Shown here one piece after another: positions 43,642 through 52,012 of a stretch of DNA of 64,000 nt. How positions within the stretch are numbered: position 1 is the first letter of the stretch; each line of letters opens with the position of its first letter. The position numbers and the translations under genes were made by a program. The stretch spans positions 62,001-126,000 of the forward strand of contig NZ_QEKV01000004.1 of the NCBI RefSeq assembly GCF_003096635.1, written 5' to 3'. The stretch is from Ezakiella coagulans (GTDB lineage: Bacteria; Bacillota; Clostridia; Tissierellales; Peptoniphilaceae). The notes under the pieces were generated by a model. The model was not told the DNA's origin, searched no databases, and saw only the letters and a program-made list of their open reading frames with translations.

Positions 43642-45660
43642 TTGGAGCTTAAAGACATAAAGAAAATCGGTCCGAAAAGACTTGAGGGCCTCCGAAAATT
43701 AAATATTACCGACATAAATGATCTCGTCTTTTATTCGCCGAATTACTATGAGGACAGAAAGACTCTGGTGCGTGTAAAGGATTTGGATTTCGAAAAGAAA
43801 CAGCTTGTGCATTTAAAAATTGTTGCGGGACCGGCAAGGCGAAAGACGGCAAGCAATATGACGATGGTTTCGTACAATGCGACTGACGGCGAAAGACCGG
43901 TTGAAATTGTTTTCTTTAATCAAAGCTTTGCGGTTTCTTATTTTAAAAAGGGGCTGTCTTATTATATTTTTGGAAAGCCTAGTATTTATAACAACAGAGT
44001 GAGCTTTTCAAATCCGATTTTTTCGCAAGTGAAGGGCAAAGACCTTGGAGTCATAGTTCCGATTTATCCGCTTAATGCCACGATTACAAATAAGATTTTG
44101 CGTGAGTCGATAAAAGCGGCACTCGACAATTTTATGGATATAAGACTTTTGCCGGACGAAATTGTAAAAAAATATAATTTCTTGAGTATAAAAGCGCTCC
44201 TTCGCATGATACATTTTCCGGAAGAGATTGAAAAAGCGAACTATGCGATAAAATCAATGGCTTATGTAGAAGCGTTTTTGTTAAATGTTATGAAATATTC
44301 GAATTTCAGCTTTACAAAAAAATCCAAAGGAAAAGTTATAAGGGACACGAGTGAAGAACGCGATTTTCTGAGGGGTTTGCCGTTTCTTCTGACCGAAGGG
44401 CAAAAGGATGCAATTGTCGATATTAAACGCGATTTGGAAGCGGATTATTCGATGAATCGCCTCCTTCAAGGGGACGTCGGCTCGGGGAAGACTGTTGTCG
44501 GACAATATATGGCGATAAAGACGGTTGCCGGGGGAAGACAAGTTGCTTTCATGGCGCCTACAACACTTCTTGCGGTTCAAAACTATGAGAAGCTTAAAAC
44601 ATTTGCGGATAAATTTAATATGAACTGCGAACTTTTAATTTCGAAGACAAAGAAAAAAGACAAGGAACGTATATACGAAGAAGTTCAAAACGGAAACATC
44701 GACATTCTTGTCGGTACGCATTCTCTTTTAAACGAGGACATAAATTTCAAGGATTTGGGTTCGGTAATTATCGACGAGCAACATCGCTTTGGAGTAAATC
44801 AACGAAACAATTTGATTGAAAAGGGCAACGGTACAAATGTTCTTGTTATGAGCGCAACTCCGATTCCAAGAAGTCTTTCGATTATTCTTTACGGCGATAT
44901 GGATATTTCCGAGATAAAAACAATGCCGGAGGGAAGGCAAAAAATTGACACTTATGTGCTGACGGAAAAAGAAATGGACAGCATAAACAGTTTTGTTCGG
45001 CGTGAACTTCAAAACGGTAGACAGGCGTACTATGTTTGTCCGCTTATCGAGGAGAGTGAGAAGTCGGATTTAAACTCAGCGACGGAACTTTATGAAAGAT
45101 TAAAAGAAGAATTCACCGGAAAAAATGTGGCACTTTTGACAGGGCGAACTGACGACGAAGAAAAAGAAAAAATCATGACCGACTTTAAAGACGGTTTAAT
45201 AGATGTTCTCGTCTCGACAACTGTTATAGAAGTCGGGATTGACGTGCCTAATGCAACGACAATTGTCATTATGAACGGCGAGAGATTCGGTCTTGCACAG
45301 CTACATCAGCTTAGAGGACGCGTGGGCAGAGGTCAGTATAAAAGCACGTGTATTATTGCTCACAATGCAAAGAATGATGAAACATACTCAAGGCTTAAAA
45401 CTATTGAAAGAAGCAACGACGGATTTTATATTGCAATGGAGGACTTAAAGCAAAGAGGACCCGGAGAAATTTTGGGTCTCAAGCAAAGTGGTGCACAGAA
45501 ATTTAAATTTTTGGATTTTGAGACGGATTTAAACATTGTAATGAGAGCGAAAAATGATTTCGATGAATATATAAAAAATGCAAGCGAAGCTGAAGTGACG
45601 GAGCTAAAAAACAATGCGGAGCTTTTGCTCGGGAAAATAGAAAGCGGTGTACTAAATTAA
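43642..45660 (+). CDS. recG: ATP-dependent DNA helicase RecG
   Basis: This 672-residue branch-migration helicase remodels stalled forks. The N-terminal wedge domain (OB) is in residues 50-150. The helicase core has Walker A QGDVGSGKT, 'APTTLLAVQ', 'GSVIIDEQHRFG', 'MSATPIPRSL', 'VSTTVIEVGIDVPNA' and 'LHQLRGRVGRG'. The TIF region near the C-terminus has 'RGPGEILGLKQSG'. Start is TTG with GAGGAG ahead. The stop overlaps the rsmD start. Confidence 0.95.
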   Translation: MELKDIKKIGPKRLEGLRKLNITDINDLVFYSPNYYEDRKTLVRVKDLDFEKKQLVHLKIVAGPARRKTASNMTMVSYNATDGERPVEIVFFNQSFAVSYFKKGLSYYIFGKPSIYNNRVSFSNPIFSQVKGKDLGVIVPIYPLNATITNKILRESIKAALDNFMDIRLLPDEIVKKYNFLSIKALLRMIHFPEEIEKANYAIKSMAYVEAFLLNVMKYSNFSFTKKSKGKVIRDTSEERDFLRGLPFLLTEGQKDAIVDIKRDLEADYSMNRLLQGDVGSGKTVVGQYMAIKTVAGGRQVAFMAPTTLLAVQNYEKLKTFADKFNMNCELLISKTKKKDKERIYEEVQNGNIDILVGTHSLLNEDINFKDLGSVIIDEQHRFGVNQRNNLIEKGNGTNVLVMSATPIPRSLSIILYGDMDISEIKTMPEGRQKIDTYVLTEKEMDSINSFVRRELQNGRQAYYVCPLIEESEKSDLNSATELYERLKEEFTGKNVALLTGRTDDEEKEKIMTDFKDGLIDVLVSTTVIEVGIDVPNATTIVIMNGERFGLAQLHQLRGRVGRGQYKSTCIIAHNAKNDETYSRLKTIERSNDGFYIAMEDLKQRGPGEILGLKQSGAQKFKFLDFETDLNIVMRAKNDFDEYIKNASEAEVTELKNNAELLLGKIESGVLN

Positions 45661-46223
45661 TGAGAGTTATTTCGGGAAAAAACAGAGGAACAAAACTAGT
45701 AGCACCTGAGGGAATGACGACACGACCGACGGACGACATGTTAAAAGAAAATATTTTTAATTTAATTGGACCTATAATGCCGGAGTCAAGCGTTTTGGAT
45801 TTGTTTGCGGGTTCCGGTCAAATCGGCATCGAATTTTTGTCCCGCGGTGCAAAGAGTGCGGTTTTTGTGGACAACAATATAAAGGCGATAAATTCTATAA
45901 AACAAAATTTAGAAAAAACAAAACATATTGAAGATGCAAAAGTCATTAAATCCAATGTAAATAGTGTATTTTCAAGACTATCGGGGGAGAAATTTGACTA
46001 TATTTATCTCGATCCGCCGTATGATGATAAAAAAAATTTGCTGGAAGTGTTTAATATTATTGAAAAATCTGATATAATAAAACTAAGCACGGAAATTATT
46101 ATTGAAACGGTAAAAGATTTTTCAATTTCCAATGTGAATATAATAAAAGAGCGTGTTTATGGAAAGAGAAAAGTTTTAATTATCGGAGGTAACTATGATA
46201 GCAGTTTATCCGGGGAGTTTTGA
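45660..46223 (+). CDS. rsmD: 16S rRNA (guanine-966 N2) methyltransferase RsmD
   Basis: This 187-residue protein has the RsmD opening '[18 protein letters not shown]', '[15 protein letters not shown]', the SAM motif '[14 protein letters not shown]' and the catalytic '[10 protein letters not shown]'. Its 3' end overlaps coaD by 29 nt in another frame, which is a conserved pair (rsmD-coaD). The overlap is the longest between two clear genes in this window. Confidence 0.93.
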   Translation: MRVISGKNRGTKLVAPEGMTTRPTDDMLKENIFNLIGPIMPESSVLDLFAGSGQIGIEFLSRGAKSAVFVDNNIKAINSIKQNLEKTKHIEDAKVIKSNVNSVFSRLSGEKFDYIYLDPPYDDKKNLLEVFNIIEKSDIIKLSTEIIIETVKDFSISNVNIIKERVYGKRKVLIIGGNYDSSLSGEF

Positions 46224-46674
46224 TCCGGTCACAAATGGACATATAGACATTATACAACGTGCGGCAAAACTTACAGATACATTATATGTAGCTGTACTTA
46301 CAAATCCATCCAAAAAGCCGTTTTTCACAGTTGAGGAAAGGATTAGCCTGCTCGAAAAAGTGACGGAAGATATTCCTAATGTTAAAATTGAACCTTTTAG
46401 CGGATTACTGATAGATTATGCAGAAAAAATCGGTGCAAAGATTATATTTAGAGGATTGAGAGCTGTGTCGGATTATGAATACGAGTTGCAAATGGCTCTT
46501 GCAAACAAAAAATTGAAGGGCGACACAGAGACATTATTTATGGTTGCAAACTCGAAATATTCATTTTTGAGTTCAAGTTTAGTAAAAGAAATCGCAACAT
46601 TTGGCGGTGATTTAACCGGAATGGTTCCGGATTTTGTTATAAGTGAAGTAGAGGCTAAAATAAAGAGGAGGTAG
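46195..46674 (+). CDS. coaD: Phosphopantetheine adenylyltransferase
   Basis: This 159-residue nucleotidyltransferase makes dephospho-CoA. '[16 protein letters not shown]' has the TxGH motif (T13, H16). '[21 protein letters not shown]' and '[13 protein letters not shown]' are the substrate and ISSS-type motifs. It belongs to the same pathway as coaBC at 29039. SD TCGGAGGT lies inside rsmD. Confidence 0.94.
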   Translation: MIAVYPGSFDPVTNGHIDIIQRAAKLTDTLYVAVLTNPSKKPFFTVEERISLLEKVTEDIPNVKIEPFSGLLIDYAEKIGAKIIFRGLRAVSDYEYELQMALANKKLKGDTETLFMVANSKYSFLSSSLVKEIATFGGDLTGMVPDFVISEVEAKIKRR

Positions 46675-46678
46675 CTAA

Positions 46679-47149
46679 ATGGATGTTTTAGAAATTATAG
46701 ATTCCATTGAAGATTTAGTTGAAGGTGCAAAACCGGCATTTTTCAGCAACAAAGTTGCAGTCGGAAGAGAAGAAATTCTTGAACTTTTGAGTGATTTAAG
46801 GCTCAAATTGCCTGATGACATCAAACAAGCAACATGGATTAAAGGCGAAAGAGAAAGAATACTTAATGAAGCAAGAATGGATGCGGACAAAGTTATCAAT
46901 GACGCAAAAGTTGAGCTCGGTCGACTCCTTTCGGAAGAAAGTGTTTTGATTGAAGCAAAGAAACAAGCAGCACAAATAATTAAAGCTGCAACAGAAAAGT
47001 CCGTTCAAATTTCTATGGGCTCAATTGAGTACACCGACAAAATTTTAAACGGCACTCAAGAAAACTTGAATAAAGTTATTGATACTCTAAATGACAATCG
47101 TCGTCAACTTGCAGAGATGGCTTCGGAAATCAAAAGAAATAATCAATAG
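46679..47149 (+). CDS. Coiled-coil protein following coaD, DivIVA/ATPase-subunit-like
   Basis: This is a 156-residue, nearly all-helical protein. Residues 1-60 include 'FSNKVAVGREEILELLSDLRLKLPDDIKQATWI', and the rest is a long Glu/Lys/Ala-rich coiled coil (about 60-156). Such genes next to coaD in Clostridia-like genomes are usually given as ATPase or vacuolar ATPase subunit H-like because of coiled-coil resemblance. No ATPase motif is present. A DivIVA-type scaffold role is possible. SD GAGGAGGT. It is followed by a perfect palindromic terminator. Confidence 0.75.
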   Translation: MDVLEIIDSIEDLVEGAKPAFFSNKVAVGREEILELLSDLRLKLPDDIKQATWIKGERERILNEARMDADKVINDAKVELGRLLSEESVLIEAKKQAAQIIKAATEKSVQISMGSIEYTDKILNGTQENLNKVIDTLNDNRRQLAEMASEIKRNNQ

Positions 47150-47162
47150 TAAAAAATATTAT

Positions 47163-47187
47163 GCTCGATTTAAATCGAGCTTTTTTT
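47163..47187 (+). terminator. Rho-independent terminator of the recG-coaD run
   Basis: The perfect palindrome GCTCGATTTAAATCGAGC (47163-47180 region) is followed by seven Ts. Confidence 0.9.
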
Positions 47188-47204
47188 ATAGAAATAAGTT
47201 TGTA

Positions 47205-47233
47205 TTGACGAAAGCTTGAAAAAATAATTTAAT
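47205..47233 (+). promoter_or_regulatory. Promoter running directly into a hairpin
   Basis: TTGACG (47205-47210), 17 bases, TTTAAT (47228-47233). Expected transcription start is near 47240, inside the 5' arm of the next hairpin. Confidence 0.6.
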
Positions 47234-47237
47234 TTAA

Positions 47238-47270
47238 GGACATGAGAGTTTTCGCTCTTGTGTCTTTTTT
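47238..47270 (+). terminator. Terminator-like hairpin in the leader of the response-regulator operon
   Basis: GACATGAGAG (47239-47248) pairs with CTCTTGTGTC (two G-U pairs) across a short loop, followed by six Ts (47265-47270). It lies between a good promoter and the response-regulator gene at 47329. A further TATAAT at 47290-47295 lacks a good -35. Confidence 0.65.
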
Positions 47271-47328
47271 GTTGTGGAAATTTTTATGATATAATAAATA
47301 TACTATAAAAAAATTAGCGAGGAATTTT

Positions 47329-47976
47329 ATGAGAAAGATTTTAATAGTTGAAGATGAGAAGGATATTTTAAAAAGACTTTCAATGTTTTTGAGCGAACAC
47401 AATTTTAATATTATCGTGGCATCGTCAATTGATGAAGTTTATGAAAAAACTGATGCTTCAATCGATCTTGCGCTACTTGATATAAATCTTCCCGATGGAA
47501 AGGGAGATGAATTAATTAAGTATTTTAAAGAACGGGATATTAGAATTATAATTACAACTGTAAAAAATGATTCAAATTATATTGCGAAAGCTCTTGATAA
47601 AGGTGTCGATGATTATATAACAAAACCGTTTGATTTAAATGTTTTGAGGGCGAGAGTTGACGCAACTTTAAGAACTGTTTGTGTTAGCGATGAGAATATT
47701 ATTTTTAAAGATTTAAAAATAAATATGGATGAAGGGACAGTCTATTATAAAAACAGTCCAGTGAATTTGACTGCTCTTGAATATGGCGTGATTTCGCTTT
47801 TTATAAAGAATCCGAACAGAATATTTACACGAGAGCATCTTCTTCAGATTTTTTGGGAAGACAATGAGCAGTTTGTAAACGACAACACATTGACGACGAC
47901 AATAAAGCGAATTCGAGATAAAACTTCGAAGGATCTTATTACAACTATTCGAGGAATTGGATACAGGATGGAATAA
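47329..47976 (+). CDS. OmpR-family two-component response regulator
   Basis: This 215-residue protein has a receiver domain (1-118) with the acidic pair Glu8/Asp9, phosphoacceptor Asp51 (LALLDINLP), a Thr at the switch ('ITTVKND') and the conserved Lys in 'YITKPFD'. The winged-helix output domain (about 125-215) has 'LTALEYGVISLFIKNPNRIFTREHLL' and 'TTTIKRIRDK'. The next gene encodes the kinase and then an ABC transporter follows. This is typical of systems that detect cell-wall-active peptides through their transporter. SD GCGAGGAA. Confidence 0.93.
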   Translation: MRKILIVEDEKDILKRLSMFLSEHNFNIIVASSIDEVYEKTDASIDLALLDINLPDGKGDELIKYFKERDIRIIITTVKNDSNYIAKALDKGVDDYITKPFDLNVLRARVDATLRTVCVSDENIIFKDLKINMDEGTVYYKNSPVNLTALEYGVISLFIKNPNRIFTREHLLQIFWEDNEQFVNDNTLTTTIKRIRDKTSKDLITTIRGIGYRME

Positions 47977-47977
47977 T

Positions 47978-48814
47978 ATGATTTATTTTTTTATACCGAT
48001 TTCAATAGTTATTTGCTATTTTTTTATGAAAAAGCGAGAAAATAAAAGAATTGAAGAAATGGTTTTGATGATTGAAAATTTTAACAATGGAGAATATTAT
48101 ACTCCGATGAAGCAAGATAATTTCTCGATTTTGGAAGACAGTATTTACAAGTTGTTTTTGAAAAATGTCGAGGAGCGGGAAAATATAAAACGATTATCTA
48201 AAAGTCAAGTTGAAAATTTCGAGAATATTGCACATCAAATAAAAACGCCGATAACATCAATGCTTATTGATTTGGAATTTATAAAAAAAGATGGTGTCAA
48301 TGTTTCATGTATTTCCGATGGTCTTAAAAGACTAAATTCACTTTCGGATATACTTCTAAAACTCTCGAGTCTCGATGCAAATTTGACAGAGATGAAGAAA
48401 GAAAAACTTAATATTGCCGAGATATTACAATATGCGTTTGATATTTTGAACTTATCGGATGACAGTATGAAAATAACAGAAAGTTATAATTGCAAGTCGT
48501 TCACCGGCGATTTTTATTGGATTAGTGAAGCTGTGATAAATATTTTAAAAAATGCTTCCGAAAAATCGTCGGAGATTATAATTTCAAGCTCCGAAAATCC
48601 GATTTATGTTGAGATTTGTATTGAAGATGACGGAGGGGGAATAGATAATACGGAATTTAAGAAGATTTTTAGACGTTTTTATAAATCACCTGATTCAAAC
48701 GGTTTCGGAATCGGACTTAATATGGCGAAGACAATTGTCGAAAAAAACAACGGCACGATTTCTGTAAAGAATGGAGAAAAAGGTGCGATTTTTTCGATGA
48801 AATTTTATAAATGA
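47978..48814 (+). CDS. Sensor histidine kinase with minimal membrane anchor
   Basis: This protein is 278 residues from the ATG at 47978, one base after the regulator stop; the earlier in-frame TTG at 47957 lies within the regulator gene. There is only one hydrophobic segment (3-16, FFIPISIVICYFF), and no extracellular sensor. H-box 'IAHQIKTPIT' has His86. The ATPase domain has 'EAVINILKNASEKS' (N box), 'EDDGGGI' (G1), and 'GFGIGLNMAKTIVEKNNG' (G2). Kinases without a sensor domain normally rely on an associated ABC permease, which fits the neighbours. Confidence 0.9.
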   Translation: MIYFFIPISIVICYFFMKKRENKRIEEMVLMIENFNNGEYYTPMKQDNFSILEDSIYKLFLKNVEERENIKRLSKSQVENFENIAHQIKTPITSMLIDLEFIKKDGVNVSCISDGLKRLNSLSDILLKLSSLDANLTEMKKEKLNIAEILQYAFDILNLSDDSMKITESYNCKSFTGDFYWISEAVINILKNASEKSSEIIISSSENPIYVEICIEDDGGGIDNTEFKKIFRRFYKSPDSNGFGIGLNMAKTIVEKNNGTISVKNGEKGAIFSMKFYK

Positions 48815-48820
48815 TTTTCA

Positions 48821-48854
48821 CTTGTCACAGAAAAGTCACTTTCATTATGTAAGA
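48821..48854 (+). promoter_or_regulatory. Candidate operator: GTCAC direct repeat and TTnCATnATGnAA inverted repeat
   Basis: GTCAC occurs at 48824 and 48835, spaced 11 bases apart on one helix face. It is followed by the near palindrome TTTCATTATGTAA (48841-48853 region). OmpR-type regulators bind such spaced repeats. It sits in the 64-base gap before the ABC genes. Confidence 0.4.
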
Positions 48855-48878
48855 TTGGGTTAGTGAAAGGAGCATTCT

Positions 48879-49559
48879 ATGGAAATATTAAAAATAGAAA
48901 ATTTAAAAAAGATTTATGGCAAAGGGGAAAATCTTGTAAATGCTGTAGATGATGTTAGTTTTTCGATCGAAAGAGGGGAGTTCATTGCAGTTGTTGGACC
49001 GAGTGGTTCCGGTAAGTCGACTCTCCTACATTTAATTGGAGGGGTGGATCGTCCAAACGACGGAAAGATTTATATTGAAGGAACTGACATTTCCAATTAC
49101 AACTCAAAGGAGCTTGCACTATACCGAAGGAGAAAGGTCGGTATCGTTTATCAGTTTTACAATCTAATTCCAAATTTGACTGTGAAACACAATATTGAGT
49201 TGCCACTTACGCTTGACGGAAGGCGAGTGAATGAGAAGCTTTTCGATGACATTGTGACCAAACTTGGAATTTCAAAAAAGCTAAACAACTTTCCAAGCGA
49301 ACTTTCGGGTGGTCAAAATCAAAGGGTTGCAATTGCAAGAAGTTTGATTTACGAACCGTCGCTTTTGCTATTGGATGAACCAACGGGAAATCTGGATCGC
49401 AAAAACTCAAATGAAATAATTGAAATTCTTAAATATTTCAATCACACTTCGAATCAAACAATAATTCTTGTTACACACGACGAAAGTGTGGCACTTGAAT
49501 CTGATAGAATCATAACTATTGTTGACGGGAAAATAGCAGGAGATGAGATTAATGAATAA
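48879..49559 (+). CDS. ABC transporter ATP-binding protein (MacB/BceA type)
   Basis: This 226-residue ATPase has Walker A GPSGSGKST (40-48), Q-loop in 'IVYQFYNL', signature 'LSGGQNQRVAIAR', Walker B 'LLLLDEPTGNLD' and 'LVTHD'. The type is that of macrolide/peptide-resistance exporters (BceA, VraD, MacB). SD GAAAGGAG. It is directly followed by its permease with an 8-nt overlap and preceded by the two-component system, making a four-gene unit. The substrate is most likely an antimicrobial peptide or cell envelope stress ligand (inference). Confidence 0.92.
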   Translation: MEILKIENLKKIYGKGENLVNAVDDVSFSIERGEFIAVVGPSGSGKSTLLHLIGGVDRPNDGKIYIEGTDISNYNSKELALYRRRKVGIVYQFYNLIPNLTVKHNIELPLTLDGRRVNEKLFDDIVTKLGISKKLNNFPSELSGGQNQRVAIARSLIYEPSLLLLDEPTGNLDRKNSNEIIEILKYFNHTSNQTIILVTHDESVALESDRIITIVDGKIAGDEINE

Positions 49560-51987
49560 AAAGAATTTCCCGATTTTTATATCTCTACTTATAATGAGCG
49601 TGTTCATTACATTTATATTTTATCAAGGATATTCAAATATAAATTCCAACAAAAAATTAGTGCTTTCAGATAACTACTATCATGCCGAAATTGGAGAAAA
49701 GCTCACGCCGGAAGAAATAAAAAAATTAAACAATGTAGAAAATGTGGTTTTAGCAGGTGGAGTGCTCCCGGAAAATACTTCAGCGTTAATAAATGAATCA
49801 AGGATTGCAATTTCTTACGAAGATCAAGATGCGATAAATATGCATGAATTTTCATATTTATTGGATGGAGAGTTTCCGAAAAATACGAATGAAATTTTGC
49901 TTTCAAAAGATGTGTGCGAAAAAAACGATTTAAAAATAGGTGGTAATGTCGAAATAAGTTTTGGAAAAAGAATTATAAACGGAGAAGAAATAAATCCGAT
50001 AGACTCAGTTATAAAAAATGAAACTTTTAAAACCGAGTTTACGAAAAGTTTAAAACTTGTCGGCATATATGAGAATCAATATAATAAAAATTCAAAAATC
50101 GCCTATGGACTTATGATGCCGGATGTAAATATGAGTCTTGTGCCGGTTTTAAAATTCAAGGATTTTGTGCATGCATATAAGAACAGTCAATCAATTGAGT
50201 CAAATATAGATGAAGTATTGGGTCGAACAGAGAGTGTAAGGTTTAACCAATCACTTGTGCATTATTACAGCGCGGACAGAGATTTCACAACAAAAATTGC
50301 ATCAAAAATTGTAACAATATTCATTATTTTAGTAACAATAATTTTGTTTGTATTTTTTATAAGAAATCTTTTCAAGGTTTGGGCAATCAAAAAAATAAAA
50401 GAACTCTCTGTCTATAAGTCAATTGGCTCGACGGATTTTCAAATCTATAAAATGCTTTCTAAGGAAGCGGTTTTTATTTCTATAATTCCGATATTAATCG
50501 GACATATTATAGGTTTTATTGGAATTTTCTTTTTGTTTAAATATATACGCGGAGTTGATGCGCCTTCAATATTTATAAAAGTCGAATTTAACTCAGTTTT
50601 GAGTGTTGTTATTCTTGCGATTTCATTTATCGTGGTTTTGCTTTCGATAATTTCTCCTGCACGGCAAGTGTCCAAAATCAATATAATCGACGGCATAAAA
50701 GGAAATATAGATTACAAAGAATCTAAAAAGAGAAGGAGCGAAAACATTTGGGCGGAACTTAGTAAAAACAATCGAGCAAATTTAAAATCGCAAAGATATA
50801 TTTCGTCAATCGGGATTATAATAATTTCATTTTTCATTGTTGCATTATCAATCAACTCATATTTTAATGATTACTACTTTTACGATGACGGTTACAATAT
50901 TTTGGTACAATATTATAGTCGGAAAAATCAAATTCCAACCGTTTTTGAAAAAATCATTAATGGAGTTCAAAATGACAAGAGTTATATTTCGAAAAAGAAA
51001 TACATCTCAGTGAAATATGATTTTGATTTATCGGATGAGGCTATCTCTAATAATGTTGATAAAAATCTCAAAAGATATCTGAAATCTAAAGAAAAAGAAT
51101 CGCTCGACGGATATGTAATTGCGCTTGATGACGATGCATTTAAAAAGTTGGGCGGAGAGAAGGGTGAAATTTTACTCTTTAACAATGTGCAGACGGATAT
51201 GTATGAGCCGAATTACAAGGCAAAAATGGTTTCGTATATAGATGAGCCGGATGAACTTTCAATAAAACTTTATAATGGCGAGGAGAAGAAAATTCATATT
51301 GACGGTATTATAAGTGACAGAAAAGACTTTGAAACATATTTTAGACCTTATGTAATTTTAATATATACGGATTTTGATGAATATTTTAAACTGTTTGGCG
51401 AAAAAAGTGAGCCGCGGTATGAAGGTTCGTCGTTTGTGCTGAGACTACACACAAACGATTTGAATTCTAAAAAACTCGAATCATTTATCTCGGAGACAAT
51501 TAATGAAAACTTGTCGAAAGGAGAGAGCTATGACTATGAAATCGGAATGGAAATTCAGGAAAAGCAAGAAAAGTCTTCGCAATTGTTTAAACTTATTGTG
51601 CTTGTAATCTCAGCGATAATAATCATTCTAAATATAACAAATGCATATTCGTCAATCAACCTCAGCCTTATGAGTAGAGAGAGGGAGATAGGTTGTCTTT
51701 ATTCGTGCGGAATGGATAAGAAAATGATTCACACGCTATTAAGAAAGGAATTTATTGTGGAGGAGATAAAATCGTTTGTAATTGCAGTTGTTACAACGTT
51801 TGCGTTTATGTTTATTTTGTCAGCACTCTCGGATGAATTTAATTTCAAAATTTTACTCAAAGAATATGGTTATTTAGAATTCTTAATCTCGTCAGTGCTC
51901 GTTTATGTAATAAATATTTTTATTTATAATATAACTCTTCGAAAAATTTTACAAAAACCGATTATAGAAATTATAAAAGAAGAATAA
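49552..51987 (+). CDS. FtsX-like ABC transporter permease
   Basis: This protein is 811 residues from the ATG at 49552. An ATG at 49543 would sit on the SD, so the later start is preferred. One N-terminal transmembrane helix (about 8-22) is followed by a ~220-residue outside domain and three helices (about 245-380) with an FtsX-type block ('SVYKSIGSTDFQIYKML'). A fifth helix (about 420-440), a second ~240-residue outside domain and three more helices end the protein. The second FtsX block is 'EREIGCLYSCGMDKKMIHTLLRKEF'. This 4+4 duplicated layout is MacB-duplicate rather than the ten-helix BceB type. A hairpin overlaps its end. Confidence 0.88.
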   Translation: MNKKNFPIFISLLIMSVFITFIFYQGYSNINSNKKLVLSDNYYHAEIGEKLTPEEIKKLNNVENVVLAGGVLPENTSALINESRIAISYEDQDAINMHEFSYLLDGEFPKNTNEILLSKDVCEKNDLKIGGNVEISFGKRIINGEEINPIDSVIKNETFKTEFTKSLKLVGIYENQYNKNSKIAYGLMMPDVNMSLVPVLKFKDFVHAYKNSQSIESNIDEVLGRTESVRFNQSLVHYYSADRDFTTKIASKIVTIFIILVTIILFVFFIRNLFKVWAIKKIKELSVYKSIGSTDFQIYKMLSKEAVFISIIPILIGHIIGFIGIFFLFKYIRGVDAPSIFIKVEFNSVLSVVILAISFIVVLLSIISPARQVSKINIIDGIKGNIDYKESKKRRSENIWAELSKNNRANLKSQRYISSIGIIIISFFIVALSINSYFNDYYFYDDGYNILVQYYSRKNQIPTVFEKIINGVQNDKSYISKKKYISVKYDFDLSDEAISNNVDKNLKRYLKSKEKESLDGYVIALDDDAFKKLGGEKGEILLFNNVQTDMYEPNYKAKMVSYIDEPDELSIKLYNGEEKKIHIDGIISDRKDFETYFRPYVILIYTDFDEYFKLFGEKSEPRYEGSSFVLRLHTNDLNSKKLESFISETINENLSKGESYDYEIGMEIQEKQEKSSQLFKLIVLVISAIIIILNITNAYSSINLSLMSREREIGCLYSCGMDKKMIHTLLRKEFIVEEIKSFVIAVVTTFAFMFILSALSDEFNFKILLKEYGYLEFLISSVLVYVINIFIYNITLRKILQKPIIEIIKEE

Positions 51988-51990
51988 AAT

Positions 51991-52012
51991 AAGCCCGATT
52001 TTATCAGGCTTT
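51991..52012. terminator. Weak bidirectional terminator-like hairpin
   Basis: AAGCC-c-GAT pairs with ATC-a-GGCTT around TTT between the permease and the convergent tmcAL. It overlaps the tmcAL stop codon. T-runs are poor on both sides. Confidence 0.5.
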
